Origin: Deltaproteobacteria bacterium
GTDB taxonomy: Bacteria; Desulfobacterota; Desulfuromonadia; Geobacterales; Pseudopelobacteraceae
DNA length: 64,000 nucleotides
Reading direction: 5' to 3'
Assembly (NCBI GenBank): GCA_021780495.1
Contig: JAJXYO010000007.1
Coordinates: 1-64,000, forward strand
Shown: in pieces, positions 25,691 through 34,440 of the stretch
Layout: each line of letters begins with the position of its first letter
How positions within the stretch are numbered: position 1 is the first letter of the stretch
Translations under genes and position numbers: made by a program
Notes under the pieces: model-generated
What the model was told of the DNA's origin: nothing
The model's input: the letters and a program-made list of their open reading frames with translations, nothing else
The model's database searches: none

Positions 25691-26539
25691 TTACCCACCG
25701 TAACTGTGAAGCCCCGACAGAAGCAGGTTCACCCCGAGATAACAGAAGATGGTTGCGGCAAAACCGATGATCGAAAGCCAGGCTGCGCGCCGTCCTACCC
25801 ACCCTTTGGTAATGCGGGCATGGAGAAATGCCGCGTAGATAAACCAGACAATCAGCGACCAGGTCTCCTTCGGGTCCCAACTCCAGTAGGTACCCCAGGC
25901 ATAATTTGCCCAGGCGGCGCCGGTGATTATCCCCAAGGTCAGCAAAGGAAAGCCGATCATGATTGCTTTGTAGTTCAGATCGTCAAGCACCCGGCTTGTC
26001 GGAAACGTGGAGACAATGCTCTCTTTTTTGGATTGTGCGGCCCGCTCATGATTCTCACGAATCAGGTACATGATGGAAATGCCGCAAGCGACGGCAAAGG
26101 CAGCATACCCCAGGAAACAGGTGATGACATGATAGAGGAGCCAGTTGCTTTGCAAGGCCGGCACCAGCGGTTCGATGCCGCTTTTCATACCCAGATGCGC
26201 CCAGGCCATCCCCATCAGGGCAAAGGGCATGACAAAAGCGCCGATGACCCTATACCTGTATTTCAGATCAAGCAGGCCGTAGATGAGGACGATCGTCCAG
26301 GAAAAGAATACGACTGACTCATAGAGGTTCGAAAGCGGGGCATGACCGACGCCGAGGGTGTAGGATTCCTTCCAGCGCAGTCCGATGGCGATTGTTTGCA
26401 ACAGCAGACCACCAAAGGCAGTGAAGCTTCCTGCACTGCCGAAGAAGGACTTGGTACGGTTGACTAAGGCGGCAAAGAAAGCCAGCATGGAAGCGAGATA
26501 AAGTAATGTGGTTATATTGAACAGAAGTGAACTGGTCAT
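25691..26539 (-). CDS. ccsA: Cytochrome c biogenesis protein CcsA/ResC (CcmC-like)
   Basis: A 282 aa haem-handling membrane protein of the System II cytochrome c maturation pathway. It has eight membrane segments and the conserved tryptophan-rich [13 protein letters not shown] loop (residues about 219-231) that carries haem on the outer face, plus conserved His residues in LYESVVF-adjacent and HARITKGW segments. It overlaps the ResB gene by 4 nt and follows it. Together they attach haem to CxxCH apocytochromes; none with that motif is encoded in this window. Confidence 0.9.
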   Translation of the reverse strand: MTSSLLFNITTLLYLASMLAFFAALVNRTKSFFGSAGSFTAFGGLLLQTIAIGLRWKESYTLGVGHAPLSNLYESVVFFSWTIVLIYGLLDLKYRYRVIGAFVMPFALMGMAWAHLGMKSGIEPLVPALQSNWLLYHVITCFLGYAAFAVACGISIMYLIRENHERAAQSKKESIVSTFPTSRVLDDLNYKAIMIGFPLLTLGIITGAAWANYAWGTYWSWDPKETWSLIVWFIYAAFLHARITKGWVGRRAAWLSIIGFAATIFCYLGVNLLLSGLHSYGG

Positions 26540-27918
26540 TTGTTATCCTCCAACGGAAGCTGCTTTTTGAACTTTGTCACCAGCTGCTCCATGAAAAGCT
26601 GAAAACCTGCCTGGTTCTTGCTGGCATTACCCCCGATGGTTATGGTTCCATTCTCGACTCGCACCCAGATTCGCCGATGCGACATGAAGAAGGCGACGTA
26701 GATTCCCACTACCATCAGGAGGCAGCCTAACCATACCACCCAGACACCGGGATCTTTTGCAACCTGCAGCCCCGTATACATCCTCTTCTGACTACCTTTG
26801 TACTGCAACACTAATCCACCACTGTGTTCCTTGGCATGCTGTATATTCAGTTCGGGGTGATTGGCGTACACGATTACCTTCTCTGCCCCCCCGCGCTGGT
26901 CATGAATTTCGACCTGCACCGCCGGTCCGGAAAGAGCCGGGGCAAACGTGGAGACGTCATCCGTTTCTTCGATGATATGCATGCTGCTGCCATCAGGCAG
27001 GGTGACAGACGAGTTGCGGTCCACCTTGAACGTAGCTCCTTCCTTGCCGCTCACATCACTGACGGTAAAGAAATAATCACCAGCATTTCCGTAGCTCGAC
27101 TGGTAAAAGGTGATCCCCTTGTAAGTCAGTGGATCGTTTACAATAACGCGGACGTTGGTGTAATCCGGCACCGGTCTGCCGTTCTCCAGTACGGTAATAA
27201 TGCTCTTGAACTCCTTCGGTGCGCCGTTAGGATACTTGGCAACGCTGAACTGTTCGCAACGCAGGGCAAAGCCGAGATCGATCTCCTTGTCGGTACGGGA
27301 CATGACATTTGAGATGGTTTGCCCCTCGATAATATTGACGTATCCCTTGTAGCCGAAAAGAGAACCGATGATTGCACCGATAAATATGACCAGCACACTC
27401 AAGTGAACGGCATACACAGCCAACCGGGACCAGGGCGCCTTCTGGGCGAACAGGTGGAAAGCTCCGCCGTCTATGGTTATCACGGGATCGGCAAATTCTG
27501 CCTTCAGAACAGCGGCTATCCGATCCCTGAGCGTACTTGAGTCTCCATTCGTTATGAACATTGTGCGACTTGATAATGTTTTTTCAAGTCCATCACTCAT
27601 TACCAGTACCGGCTGGGTGATCGTCTGCCAGATGTGGGGGAGCCGTTTGATGGAGCAGGCAATCAGATTTATGCACAACAGTGAAAGCAGCAGGATAAAC
27701 CACCATGAGTGGTACATATCGAAAAAACCGAGCGTCTGGTAAAGCTTCAGTTTGTTCTGGCTGATTGTTTGCAAATACTCCGGTGGCGGCGACCCCTGCG
27801 GGATGATCGTCCCGATGATTGAGATGACCGCCAAAGTAATTAACAGAAACATGGTCAGTTTAAGCGAGCAGAAGAAGTCCCTGATGGATTGGGGCCATGA
27901 TTTTTCATTCGTTGTCAC
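26536..27918 (-). CDS. resB: Cytochrome c biogenesis protein ResB (CcsB)
   Basis: A 460 aa partner of CcsA. It has four membrane segments (three near the N-terminus, at about residues 20-40, 70-90 and 170-190, and one near 380-400) around a large extracytoplasmic domain. N-terminal family features are [25 protein letters not shown] and the FDMYHSWWF segment, which includes a conserved aromatic region. Its stop overlaps the start of CcsA. An inverted repeat at 27991-28028 lies ahead of the gene and may influence expression. Confidence 0.9.
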   Translation of the reverse strand: MTTNEKSWPQSIRDFFCSLKLTMFLLITLAVISIIGTIIPQGSPPPEYLQTISQNKLKLYQTLGFFDMYHSWWFILLLSLLCINLIACSIKRLPHIWQTITQPVLVMSDGLEKTLSSRTMFITNGDSSTLRDRIAAVLKAEFADPVITIDGGAFHLFAQKAPWSRLAVYAVHLSVLVIFIGAIIGSLFGYKGYVNIIEGQTISNVMSRTDKEIDLGFALRCEQFSVAKYPNGAPKEFKSIITVLENGRPVPDYTNVRVIVNDPLTYKGITFYQSSYGNAGDYFFTVSDVSGKEGATFKVDRNSSVTLPDGSSMHIIEETDDVSTFAPALSGPAVQVEIHDQRGGAEKVIVYANHPELNIQHAKEHSGGLVLQYKGSQKRMYTGLQVAKDPGVWVVWLGCLLMVVGIYVAFFMSHRRIWVRVENGTITIGGNASKNQAGFQLFMEQLVTKFKKQLPLEDNK

Positions 27919-27990
27919 GATGAAGCTCCTTGGATAATATTTAGGATATTGGGCGGATGCGTGTCAAGCAGACCGAAACAGTATCTGTGG

Positions 27991-28028
27991 TCATTTCCCT
28001 TTCTAGTAATTGCTAGAAATGGAAATGA
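27991..28028. repeat. 16-bp inverted repeat upstream of resB
   Basis: TCATTTCCCTTTCTAG (27991-28006) pairs with CTAGAAATGGAAATGA (28013-28028) with one mismatch; the spacer is TAATTG. No T run follows on either strand. It sits between the small Cys-rich gene and resB, both on the minus strand, so it may be an operator or a transcript-end hairpin. Confidence 0.55.
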
Positions 28029-28046
28029 TGCCGTTAACGAAACAGC

Positions 28047-28424
28047 TCATACATACTGCCGAGGTATGTCCAAGGAGCGGATTTGAGGAGGGACAAAAAT
28101 TTGATAATAAACCTGAGGCATTAATAACAACGGCTCAGTAACTGTGAATTTCTCCTTAATTAGAAATGAATCAAAAATCTCTTTTTTTGGTAGAAATGCA
28201 GATTCTGTACAGTAGGGACACGTAGAATTACACTTCCGGTCTCCCTGTTCGTCATCGCAGGGGCAATCATTACATGGGGGTTGCCCTGTTCCGGATGTAA
28301 TCTGTTTTACGTCTGAGGCAGAGCCATGCGGAAGCACGAGCGCAAAAGCCTGTACGCTGAGGAACAGACAAATGCAGATCATGCACAGGGTTCTTACATA
28401 TTTCCAAATCATAAACATTTTCAC
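28047..28424 (-). CDS. Exported Cys-rich protein, paralogue of the one at 37049
   Basis: A 125 aa protein with an N-terminal membrane or signal segment (residues 7-29) and a central cysteine cluster with CNDCPC, CNSTCPYC motifs. The C-terminus includes LMPQVYYQIFVPP, closely like LPKVYLSLFVPP in the protein at 37049-37420, and both have the same order: export signal, Cys cluster, C-terminal aromatic-FVPP tail. Cys clusters of this kind bind soft metals. The start is a GTG whose ribosome site is weak, so the exact N-terminus is unsure. No family name known to me. Confidence 0.68.
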   Translation of the reverse strand: MKMFMIWKYVRTLCMICICLFLSVQAFALVLPHGSASDVKQITSGTGQPPCNDCPCDDEQGDRKCNSTCPYCTESAFLPKKEIFDSFLIKEKFTVTEPLLLMPQVYYQIFVPPQIRSLDIPRQYV

Positions 28425-28432
28425 GTTTGACT

Positions 28433-29140
28433 CTACCTACGATAACTCGGCGTATTAACGGTTCCCGGGGTTTTTTTAACGTCTATATCAAGCGGCTTTC
28501 TTACAAATGTTTTGGCTACCAAATCTGTTTTTCCGCCACCTCTTTGCCAGACTGCGCTCCACAAATTTGCAGTAGTTTTGACGAGGTCCGGATACAAGGT
28601 CATTTTCTGGCGCTTGTTGTAATCATACAGAGTGCTGAGTATGGCATCGAGGGACTGCCCGCTATAACCATCGTATGCCACCGTGAATTTGTCGTTTTTC
28701 CAACGGTTAGGCACTTCTCTCAAATTCTTTTTCAATCCCTCGCTCATTACGTCATTACCATTGGGACGAAGAGCAATTTCGAAAATATGCACTACACTGC
28801 CGCCAAGTTGACTGGCAAGCTCGTTTCCGTTCTGGATTGAGATCCCTTCAAGACGACTCTTGAATTCAGCCATGCTGATTACTTTTCTGCGCCAATAATC
28901 ATCACGGATATTGAAGTTGGCCTCTCTGTTCAACGTTTCAAGATAAGGTTCCAGAGCCTGGATCATTTCGGGCGGCAGGAGGGACACGACATCTTCAACA
29001 AAAGTGGTAACTAATTTAGGATGTAAACTATCGTGAACAATCGTTCCGTTTACCACCTTCTCTTCAAGGGCAAATACACTGCTATTTGCAGCCACCATAA
29101 ACAGTACGACCAATATAATATGTACTTTGCAACGATGCAT
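28433..29140 (-). CDS. Exported protein, possibly PLC/P1-nuclease-like fold
   Basis: A 235 aa exported protein with a signal peptide (residues 1-24, ending VFA). The body is mostly helical. The order HPKLV, a long helix, then ASQLGGSVVHIFEIALRPNGND recalls zinc-dependent phospholipase C/P1 nuclease folds, but the full set of zinc-binding His/Asp residues cannot be traced and the match is weak. A good ribosome site (GGAGGAG) precedes the ATG. It stands with other exported proteins of unknown role between the ccs and czc genes. Treat it as function unknown. Confidence 0.6.
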   Translation of the reverse strand: MHRCKVHIILVVLFMVAANSSVFALEEKVVNGTIVHDSLHPKLVTTFVEDVVSLLPPEMIQALEPYLETLNREANFNIRDDYWRRKVISMAEFKSRLEGISIQNGNELASQLGGSVVHIFEIALRPNGNDVMSEGLKKNLREVPNRWKNDKFTVAYDGYSGQSLDAILSTLYDYNKRQKMTLYPDLVKTTANLWSAVWQRGGGKTDLVAKTFVRKPLDIDVKKTPGTVNTPSYRR

Positions 29141-29166
29141 AAGCTCCTCCGATGGTTTAGATGAAA

Positions 29167-29547
29167 TTATTTTCCGATCTCGATCAGTTCTCCATTACTT
29201 TCGAGAGATACAATGCTGCCGCCAGGTGTCACGACATTCGCGTCGATGACCTTGCCGGAGATTACTCGTATGTTGAACGAGGAATGTTCCTTGCCACTCC
29301 AGTGATACTTCTCGCCAGGTATTTTGAGAGAGGCTTCAGCTACTTTCACTGGAGGCACACCGACTATCTCGACTATCCGTCCATAAAGCTTCACGGTTTT
29401 TATTGATTGCAGAAATGACTTGTCGAATGTCATGCCAGCCTGCCCAGGTTGAATTTTATCCGTAACGGCATAAGCACTGACCACAGTAAGAAAGAGACAT
29501 GCCAGTATTGCTACGGACCATATTTTTGTTCGATTAGTGATCATCAC
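29167..29547 (-). CDS. Small exported protein of unknown function
   Basis: A 126 aa protein with a signal peptide (hydrophobic core AILACLFLTVVSAYA). The mature part is predicted beta-rich and carries the segment KTVKLYGRIVEIVGVPPVKVAEASLK, split here for length, followed by a VISGKVIDANVVTPGG stretch. I recognise no family. It starts at a GTG next to an AAGGGG ribosome site. The next gene on the same strand (28433-29140) is 26 bp away, so the small exported proteins here are probably co-transcribed. Confidence 0.6.
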   Translation of the reverse strand: MMITNRTKIWSVAILACLFLTVVSAYAVTDKIQPGQAGMTFDKSFLQSIKTVKLYGRIVEIVGVPPVKVAEASLKIPGEKYHWSGKEHSSFNIRVISGKVIDANVVTPGGSIVSLESNGELIEIGK

Positions 29548-29635
29548 AGCCCCTTAGTGTGGCACATCAGTTCATATGAGCCTTTTTACGTCATGCTCAG
29601 GACTGGAAAAGCTCAGGCAACCATTACCGATATCT

Positions 29636-29905
29636 TCATCGATTCTGCAGTACTCTCATTGTTTCGTTGTCTTCATTCAGTTTACTTTCGAGCAGTTTCA
29701 GCTCTGCAGCAGTGTAAACCTTTTCCCCTTTGGCAATTTCGGTTTCAAGCTTGGTTATCCGTTCCGGCAAGCTATCCACCGCATTCGGGCAGTTCTTACC
29801 ATAAACAAGGCAGTCGTTTTTCCCTTCAGTTTGCACGGCGGCGAAAACAGGAAGGGCTACAAATGCAATAGCTACTGCATAAGCAGACACTATGATTTTT
29901 TTCAT
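29636..29905 (-). CDS. Small exported coiled-coil protein
   Basis: An 89 aa protein with a signal peptide (residues 1-22, ending VFA). Its mature part has a Cys pair (DCLVYGKNC) and then a heptad-like helix (ERITKLETEIAKGEKVYTAAELK). AGGAG precedes the ATG, which overlaps the stop of the upstream gene as ATGA, showing translational coupling. No known family is recognised. The small size and the paired cysteines suggest a periplasmic accessory role. Confidence 0.6.
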   Translation of the reverse strand: MKKIIVSAYAVAIAFVALPVFAAVQTEGKNDCLVYGKNCPNAVDSLPERITKLETEIAKGEKVYTAAELKLLESKLNEDNETMRVLQNR

Positions 29906-30225
29906 GGTTTTATCTCCTTTTGGTTTTCTAATCTGTCTTTCCAGGACGTCCTGAGAGAACTACGGTTTAACTTACGCTTAACAAGAAACTTATAAATTGA
30001 GTCTGGACTAAGGGAAATCCCTTCAAGCACAAGCGATTCAGAGAGCTTTTTTGCGCCAAGCTTCGGGTTGTTGGAGACTTGAGCTAATATAATCTTCGAA
30101 TAAAAATCATGTATCTCGGATAAATATTCATGTGGTTTTTTCACACGAGAGAACATTTCAGCCAGCTCAGCTTTGGTAATCCGTTTCCTTTTAATGGTGC
30201 GTTCTTCGATCATTGAGAGATTCAT
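29902..30225 (-). CDS. Small HTH-like protein, transposase-derived in appearance
   Basis: A 107 aa soluble protein rich in Lys and Arg. Residues about 50-90 (NPKLGAKKLSESLVLEGISL and SPDSIYKFLVKRKL) look like the winged helix found at the N-terminus of IS3/IS481-type transposases and in HTH_28-like regulators. No catalytic domain follows, so it could be a repurposed DNA-binding protein or a short fragment. It is translationally coupled to the exported coiled-coil gene downstream. A regulator for this operon is possible but unproven. Confidence 0.5.
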   Translation of the reverse strand: MNLSMIEERTIKRKRITKAELAEMFSRVKKPHEYLSEIHDFYSKIILAQVSNNPKLGAKKLSESLVLEGISLSPDSIYKFLVKRKLNRSSLRTSWKDRLENQKEIKP

Positions 30226-30234
30226 TATGCCACC

Positions 30235-30825
30235 CTAAATTTCCCGACCATTCAACATCAATCTGATCGTTCTGATGCCTTCTATGAAATTGGTAGTACT
30301 ATACATTCCCAGTCGCCTCTTCCCCGGTTTTGTGCTGTATATGAACTCCAGTACCAAATTGTTCACATTTCCTTCACCTAGGGTTATTTCCCTTACAACG
30401 GCAATTTCGTCATCGGGAAGCGCCACTACAATTCTGTGGGTACCGGACTTCAGGCGAAAATTCTTGCTAAATCGATACCTGATCCCGTCACCGGCTTCCG
30501 GGTCCACAAGCCCCCTTGATTCACTGTTTTCATTTTGCAAACTTCCGCGCACCAACACGGCCTGACCGTCAATATTCAACAGCAACTTGTAATCTGGCGT
30601 TCCGTGAATATCCTTAGCAGAATAGATACCCGGTTTATGTGTCTTTAACGTGGCGGTTATGCGCAAATCTGCAAACCCTTGAGGCACAATCCCACCGTTC
30701 GTTAATTCCTCATAGATGTCAGTGCGAATGCTTGTGCTGTTGGCCTTAATCAGGGCGGAGCTTTCCGCGCAACCGCTTACCACCGTTAGGACCATTGCCA
30801 ACAGCATTAATTTCATTCTGTTCAT
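30235..30825 (-). CDS. Lipoprotein, paralogue of the one at 22639
   Basis: A 196 aa lipoprotein with lipobox VVSGC (Cys19). As in its paralogue, the mature domain looks beta-rich: LLLNIDGQAVLVRG, YRFSKNFRLKSGTHRIVVALPDDE and a C-terminal TTNFIEGIRTIRLML. The two lipoproteins share the order of motifs and the spacing but are clearly diverged. It lies 61 bp from the PII-like gene and the RND operon on the same strand. The duplicate beside the P1B ATPase supports a link to metal handling in the envelope. Function unknown. Confidence 0.72.
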   Translation of the reverse strand: MNRMKLMLLAMVLTVVSGCAESSALIKANSTSIRTDIYEELTNGGIVPQGFADLRITATLKTHKPGIYSAKDIHGTPDYKLLLNIDGQAVLVRGSLQNENSESRGLVDPEAGDGIRYRFSKNFRLKSGTHRIVVALPDDEIAVVREITLGEGNVNNLVLEFIYSTKPGKRRLGMYSTTNFIEGIRTIRLMLNGREI

Positions 30826-30885
30826 AGAATACCCCCTATTCAGGCTGGACAGACTTATGTCGTGAAAGAGTAGGACGATGCACTG

Positions 30886-31227
30886 CTAGACGGCATCTTT
30901 TCCTCTTTCATTTGTTCGAATCTTTACTATGTCATCAACCGTAGAAACAAATATTTTCCCGTCTCCAGTATTGCCGGTATGAGCGTATTTTTGGATCACA
31001 TTGACGACTTCATCAACCATCTCGTCATTGACAACAACTTCCAGCTGAATTCGCGGAATGAACTCCACCATTTCATAAACAATCTTGTCTGTTGCCTTCC
31101 TGGCCCTGCCTTTGCCGAATCCCTTTATCTCGGAAACCGTCACGCCAGGCAATCCATCGATTTCATGTAGTTCTTCGCTAACTTCCAATAACTTCGACGG
31201 TCTGATTATTGCTTTTATCTCTTTCAC
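30886..31227 (-). CDS. PII-like signalling protein linked to metal RND efflux
   Basis: A 113 aa PII-superfamily protein. The core matches GlnB: KEIKAIIRPSKLLEVSEEL, GVTVSEIKGFGKG in the loop region and TGNTGDGKIFVSTVDDIVKIRTNE in the C-terminal signature. The T-loop lacks the usual uridylylation-site Tyr context of GlnB/GlnK (it reads ATDKIVYEMVE), so it belongs to a divergent class. PII-like genes next to heavy-metal RND pumps form a recognised subgroup; the ligand and target are not known from sequence. The start is GTG with GGAGGAG; it is the last gene of the czcCBA cluster. Confidence 0.85.
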   Translation of the reverse strand: MKEIKAIIRPSKLLEVSEELHEIDGLPGVTVSEIKGFGKGRARKATDKIVYEMVEFIPRIQLEVVVNDEMVDEVVNVIQKYAHTGNTGDGKIFVSTVDDIVKIRTNERGKDAV

Positions 31228-31289
31228 AAACTCCTCCGGTTCAGATATTTTTTTGTGTTCTATGGAGTGTTCTCGACTAATGGATTTGC

Positions 31290-34200
31290 TTACATCTCTG
31301 CATCAGTCTTTCTTCTTTCAAACCAGCTGTAAACTGATGGAATAATCAGCAACGTAAGCAGCGTTGATGTCACTAATCCCCCGACAACAACCGTTGCCAA
31401 AGGTTTTTGAATCTCAGAACCGGTCCCACTGGCAATCAGCATCGGAACCAAACTGAAAATGGATATTGATGCTGTCATCAGTACCGGGCGCAACCTGTCG
31501 AGAGCTCCCTTTCTGATCGCTTCCGGTAATTCAAACCCTTCGTCGCGGAGTTGCGAGATGCGCGACACCAGCACGAGTCCGTTCAGCACGGCGACGCCGA
31601 ACAGGACGATAAAGCCTACTGATGCGGGGACGGAGAGATATTGGCCTGATATATAGAGAGCAAAAACACCGCCGATCAACGCAAAAGGCAGATTGGAAAT
31701 AACCAGCAACGCCAGGCTGATTGACCGGAACGAAACGTATAAAAGGAGCATGATCATGCCGACGGCGACAGGGCCGATGATCATTAGCTTGTTCATGGCC
31801 CGCTGCTGATTCTCGAATTGACCACCCCAGGTCATATAATAACCGGGGGGGAGCTTGACCTTTTCCTGTATCTTTTGTTTTGCTTCCGCAACAAAACTAC
31901 CAATGTCCCTGCCGGTTACGTTCATCTCGATCCCGATTCTCCTGATGCCGTCCTGGCGGCTGATCTGAACCGGCCCTTCGATCATCTTTACTTCGGCCAG
32001 TTGTTCGAGCGGGATGTTCATGCCCGTTTTTGTGGTGATAAGAATATTTTTGATGGTTTCCAGGGAATTTCTTTTTTCCTCAGGCAAGCGCACCGTAATG
32101 TCGAAGTTCCGGTTCTGTTCATAGAATTGAGAGGCGGATTTCCCGGCAACAGCTATCTCGATGACACTCTGGACATCGCTGATATTCAGGCCGTAGCGGG
32201 CGATTTTGGCCCGGTCGATGTTGACCGTCAGGTATGGCTGCCCGGAAACCTTTTCGGTATTTAAATCGGTTCCCCCCTTGACGGTAGAAAGAGCCTTGGC
32301 AATTTCAGCCGACTTGTCCCTCAGTACGTCGATATCTTCGCCAAACAGCTTGACAATCAGTTGTGCCTTTGTCCCGGCGACAAGTTCATCAATCCGGCAT
32401 TGAATCGGCTGGCTGAAGCCGAAGCTGATGCCAGCCACCGATTCAAGAGACGTGCGCATCTCATTGGTAACCTCTTCTTTGGAAATGTCCCGCTTCCATT
32501 CGCTCTTTGGTTTGAATATCCCGGTATATCCGGTTTTATCCACCCCCCTGGTATCGAGCGCGACGCCGGTTTGTCCTGTCTTTGACACAACGATATCCAG
32601 TTCATCAAACTTCTTCAGTTTTTCTGCGGCAAGCTTGTTTACCTCCATCGCTTTCGCCATGGAGACGCCGGGGAGCATGGAAACATCCATGTCGAACGCT
32701 CCTTCATCCATGGTCGGGATGAACTCCGTCCCCAATCTTGTCACGAGAAACAGCGACACAAGCAGGAACAGGCCGGCAGTGCTCAGGACCACTTTTTTCT
32801 GGTTCATTGCATATTCCAGAAGCGGCAGATAGAGCCTGTGTGCGCGCTTCATGATGAAGCTCTCCTGTTCCGGCTGCGGCTTCAGCAAGAGGGAGCAGAG
32901 AACCGGAATGATGAATACCGATATAAAGAGCGACGAAAGAAGCGCAATCGCTACGGTTATGGCAAGCGGCCCAAACATCTTCCCTTCGATCCCTTCCAGG
33001 GAGATTATGGGCAGAAAAGTAATCGCAATTATCAATACCCCGAAAATACTGGGCTTTTGCACTTCAATAACAGCTTTAAGAACCGCAAGTATCGGATTTT
33101 CACCCTTTTTCATTTCAGCAAAGTGCCGTTGAACATTTTCCACCGCAATTATTGTTGAATCCAGGATCATGCCGATGGAAATCGCTATTCCACCGAGTGA
33201 CATCAGATTCGCGCTCAATCCGGCGATCTTCATGACAACAAAGGTGACGAGCAGTGACAGCGGCAAAGCGATCAGTACGACTAAGCTCCCTCTGATGCTT
33301 TTCAGCAATAGATACAATATGACGAGCACCAGGATGGCGCCTTCCAAAAGAGCCTTGTTTACCGTGTGTACGCTCGCGTTCACGATATCGCTTCTATCGT
33401 AATACGGGACCATCTTGATGCCGTCCGGCAGCATGTTGTTGCCATTTATTTCGCGTACTTTCTTTTCTACCTGCCGGACAACGTCATGGCTATTGGCGCC
33501 GCGCAGCATCATGACGATGCCGCCGACGGCCTCATCTTTGCCGTTTGTCATGGCTGCACCCATGCGCACGGCTTCGCCTATCTTGACCTGGGCGACGTCA
33601 CGCAAGTAGGTCGGCGTTCCTCCCTGGGATTTCAAGACGATATTTTCTATATCGCTGAGATCCTTTATCAACCCGACTCCTCGAACGATATATTGATCCG
33701 TGCCCCGTTCGAGAATATTGCCACCAACGTTTTGATTGTTGTTGCCGATGGCGGAATAGACATCGTCTACCGTTACGGCAAATTTCAGCATTTTTTCCGG
33801 CGAGACAACAACTTGGTATTCCTTGAAGTAGCCGCCGAACGAATTGATTTCGTTAACACCGGCTACGCCTTTCAACTGCGGGGTGATAATCCACTCCTGA
33901 ATGGTGCGCAGGTTGGTCAGGTATGCGATTTTTTGCTGCGGGTCAGCTGGCATCTTTCCTTCCAGGGTGTACTGATAAATCTCACCCATAGCCGTGCCGA
34001 TTGGCCCCATGGTAACTTCAACACCTTTGGGGACTTTTTCTCTCGCTTCCGCCAAGCGCTCAAATACCAGCTGCCGCGCAAAATAAATATCGACATTGTC
34101 CTTGAAAACAATGGTCACGATTGAAAGGCCGAACTTTGTAACCGAACGCATCTGTTCAAGATCCGGCAAGCCGCGCATGGCCATCTCGATCGGGTAGGTG

Positions 34201-34394
34201 ACGTTCCGCTCAATCTCAACCGCAGAGAGGCCATTTGCATGGCTGACGACTTCTACCTGAATGTTTGTCACATCCGGAAAAGCGTCAATCGGTAATTTCA
34301 GATATGAATACGATCCGAAAGCAATAATCAGCAGCGCAAGGAATATGACCATCCCTTTCTGCTTTATCGTGTATGTGACTAGTTTTTCCAGCAT
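31290..34394 (-). CDS. czcA: Heavy-metal RND efflux pump, CzcA/CusA family
   Basis: The inner-membrane pump (1034 aa) of a tripartite exporter that moves metal ions from the periplasm out of the cell using the proton gradient. It has twelve membrane helices in two repeats and two large periplasmic loops. Characteristic motifs include KLPIDAFPDVTNIQVEV near the N-terminus, GGIAISIGMILDSTIIAVENVQRH in helix 4 with the proton-relay Asp, and FIPTMDEGAFD. Whether the metal is divalent (Czc-like) or Cu/Ag (Cus-like) is not decided by these motifs. Gene order is czcC, czcB, czcA. Confidence 0.93.
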   Translation of the reverse strand: MLEKLVTYTIKQKGMVIFLALLIIAFGSYSYLKLPIDAFPDVTNIQVEVVSHANGLSAVEIERNVTYPIEMAMRGLPDLEQMRSVTKFGLSIVTIVFKDNVDIYFARQLVFERLAEAREKVPKGVEVTMGPIGTAMGEIYQYTLEGKMPADPQQKIAYLTNLRTIQEWIITPQLKGVAGVNEINSFGGYFKEYQVVVSPEKMLKFAVTVDDVYSAIGNNNQNVGGNILERGTDQYIVRGVGLIKDLSDIENIVLKSQGGTPTYLRDVAQVKIGEAVRMGAAMTNGKDEAVGGIVMMLRGANSHDVVRQVEKKVREINGNNMLPDGIKMVPYYDRSDIVNASVHTVNKALLEGAILVLVILYLLLKSIRGSLVVLIALPLSLLVTFVVMKIAGLSANLMSLGGIAISIGMILDSTIIAVENVQRHFAEMKKGENPILAVLKAVIEVQKPSIFGVLIIAITFLPIISLEGIEGKMFGPLAITVAIALLSSLFISVFIIPVLCSLLLKPQPEQESFIMKRAHRLYLPLLEYAMNQKKVVLSTAGLFLLVSLFLVTRLGTEFIPTMDEGAFDMDVSMLPGVSMAKAMEVNKLAAEKLKKFDELDIVVSKTGQTGVALDTRGVDKTGYTGIFKPKSEWKRDISKEEVTNEMRTSLESVAGISFGFSQPIQCRIDELVAGTKAQLIVKLFGEDIDVLRDKSAEIAKALSTVKGGTDLNTEKVSGQPYLTVNIDRAKIARYGLNISDVQSVIEIAVAGKSASQFYEQNRNFDITVRLPEEKRNSLETIKNILITTKTGMNIPLEQLAEVKMIEGPVQISRQDGIRRIGIEMNVTGRDIGSFVAEAKQKIQEKVKLPPGYYMTWGGQFENQQRAMNKLMIIGPVAVGMIMLLLYVSFRSISLALLVISNLPFALIGGVFALYISGQYLSVPASVGFIVLFGVAVLNGLVLVSRISQLRDEGFELPEAIRKGALDRLRPVLMTASISIFSLVPMLIASGTGSEIQKPLATVVVGGLVTSTLLTLLIIPSVYSWFERRKTDAEM

Positions 34395-34440
34395 AAGTGA
34401 GCGTCTCCTGTTACTTCATCCTTTATTGATGATGGTGTCA

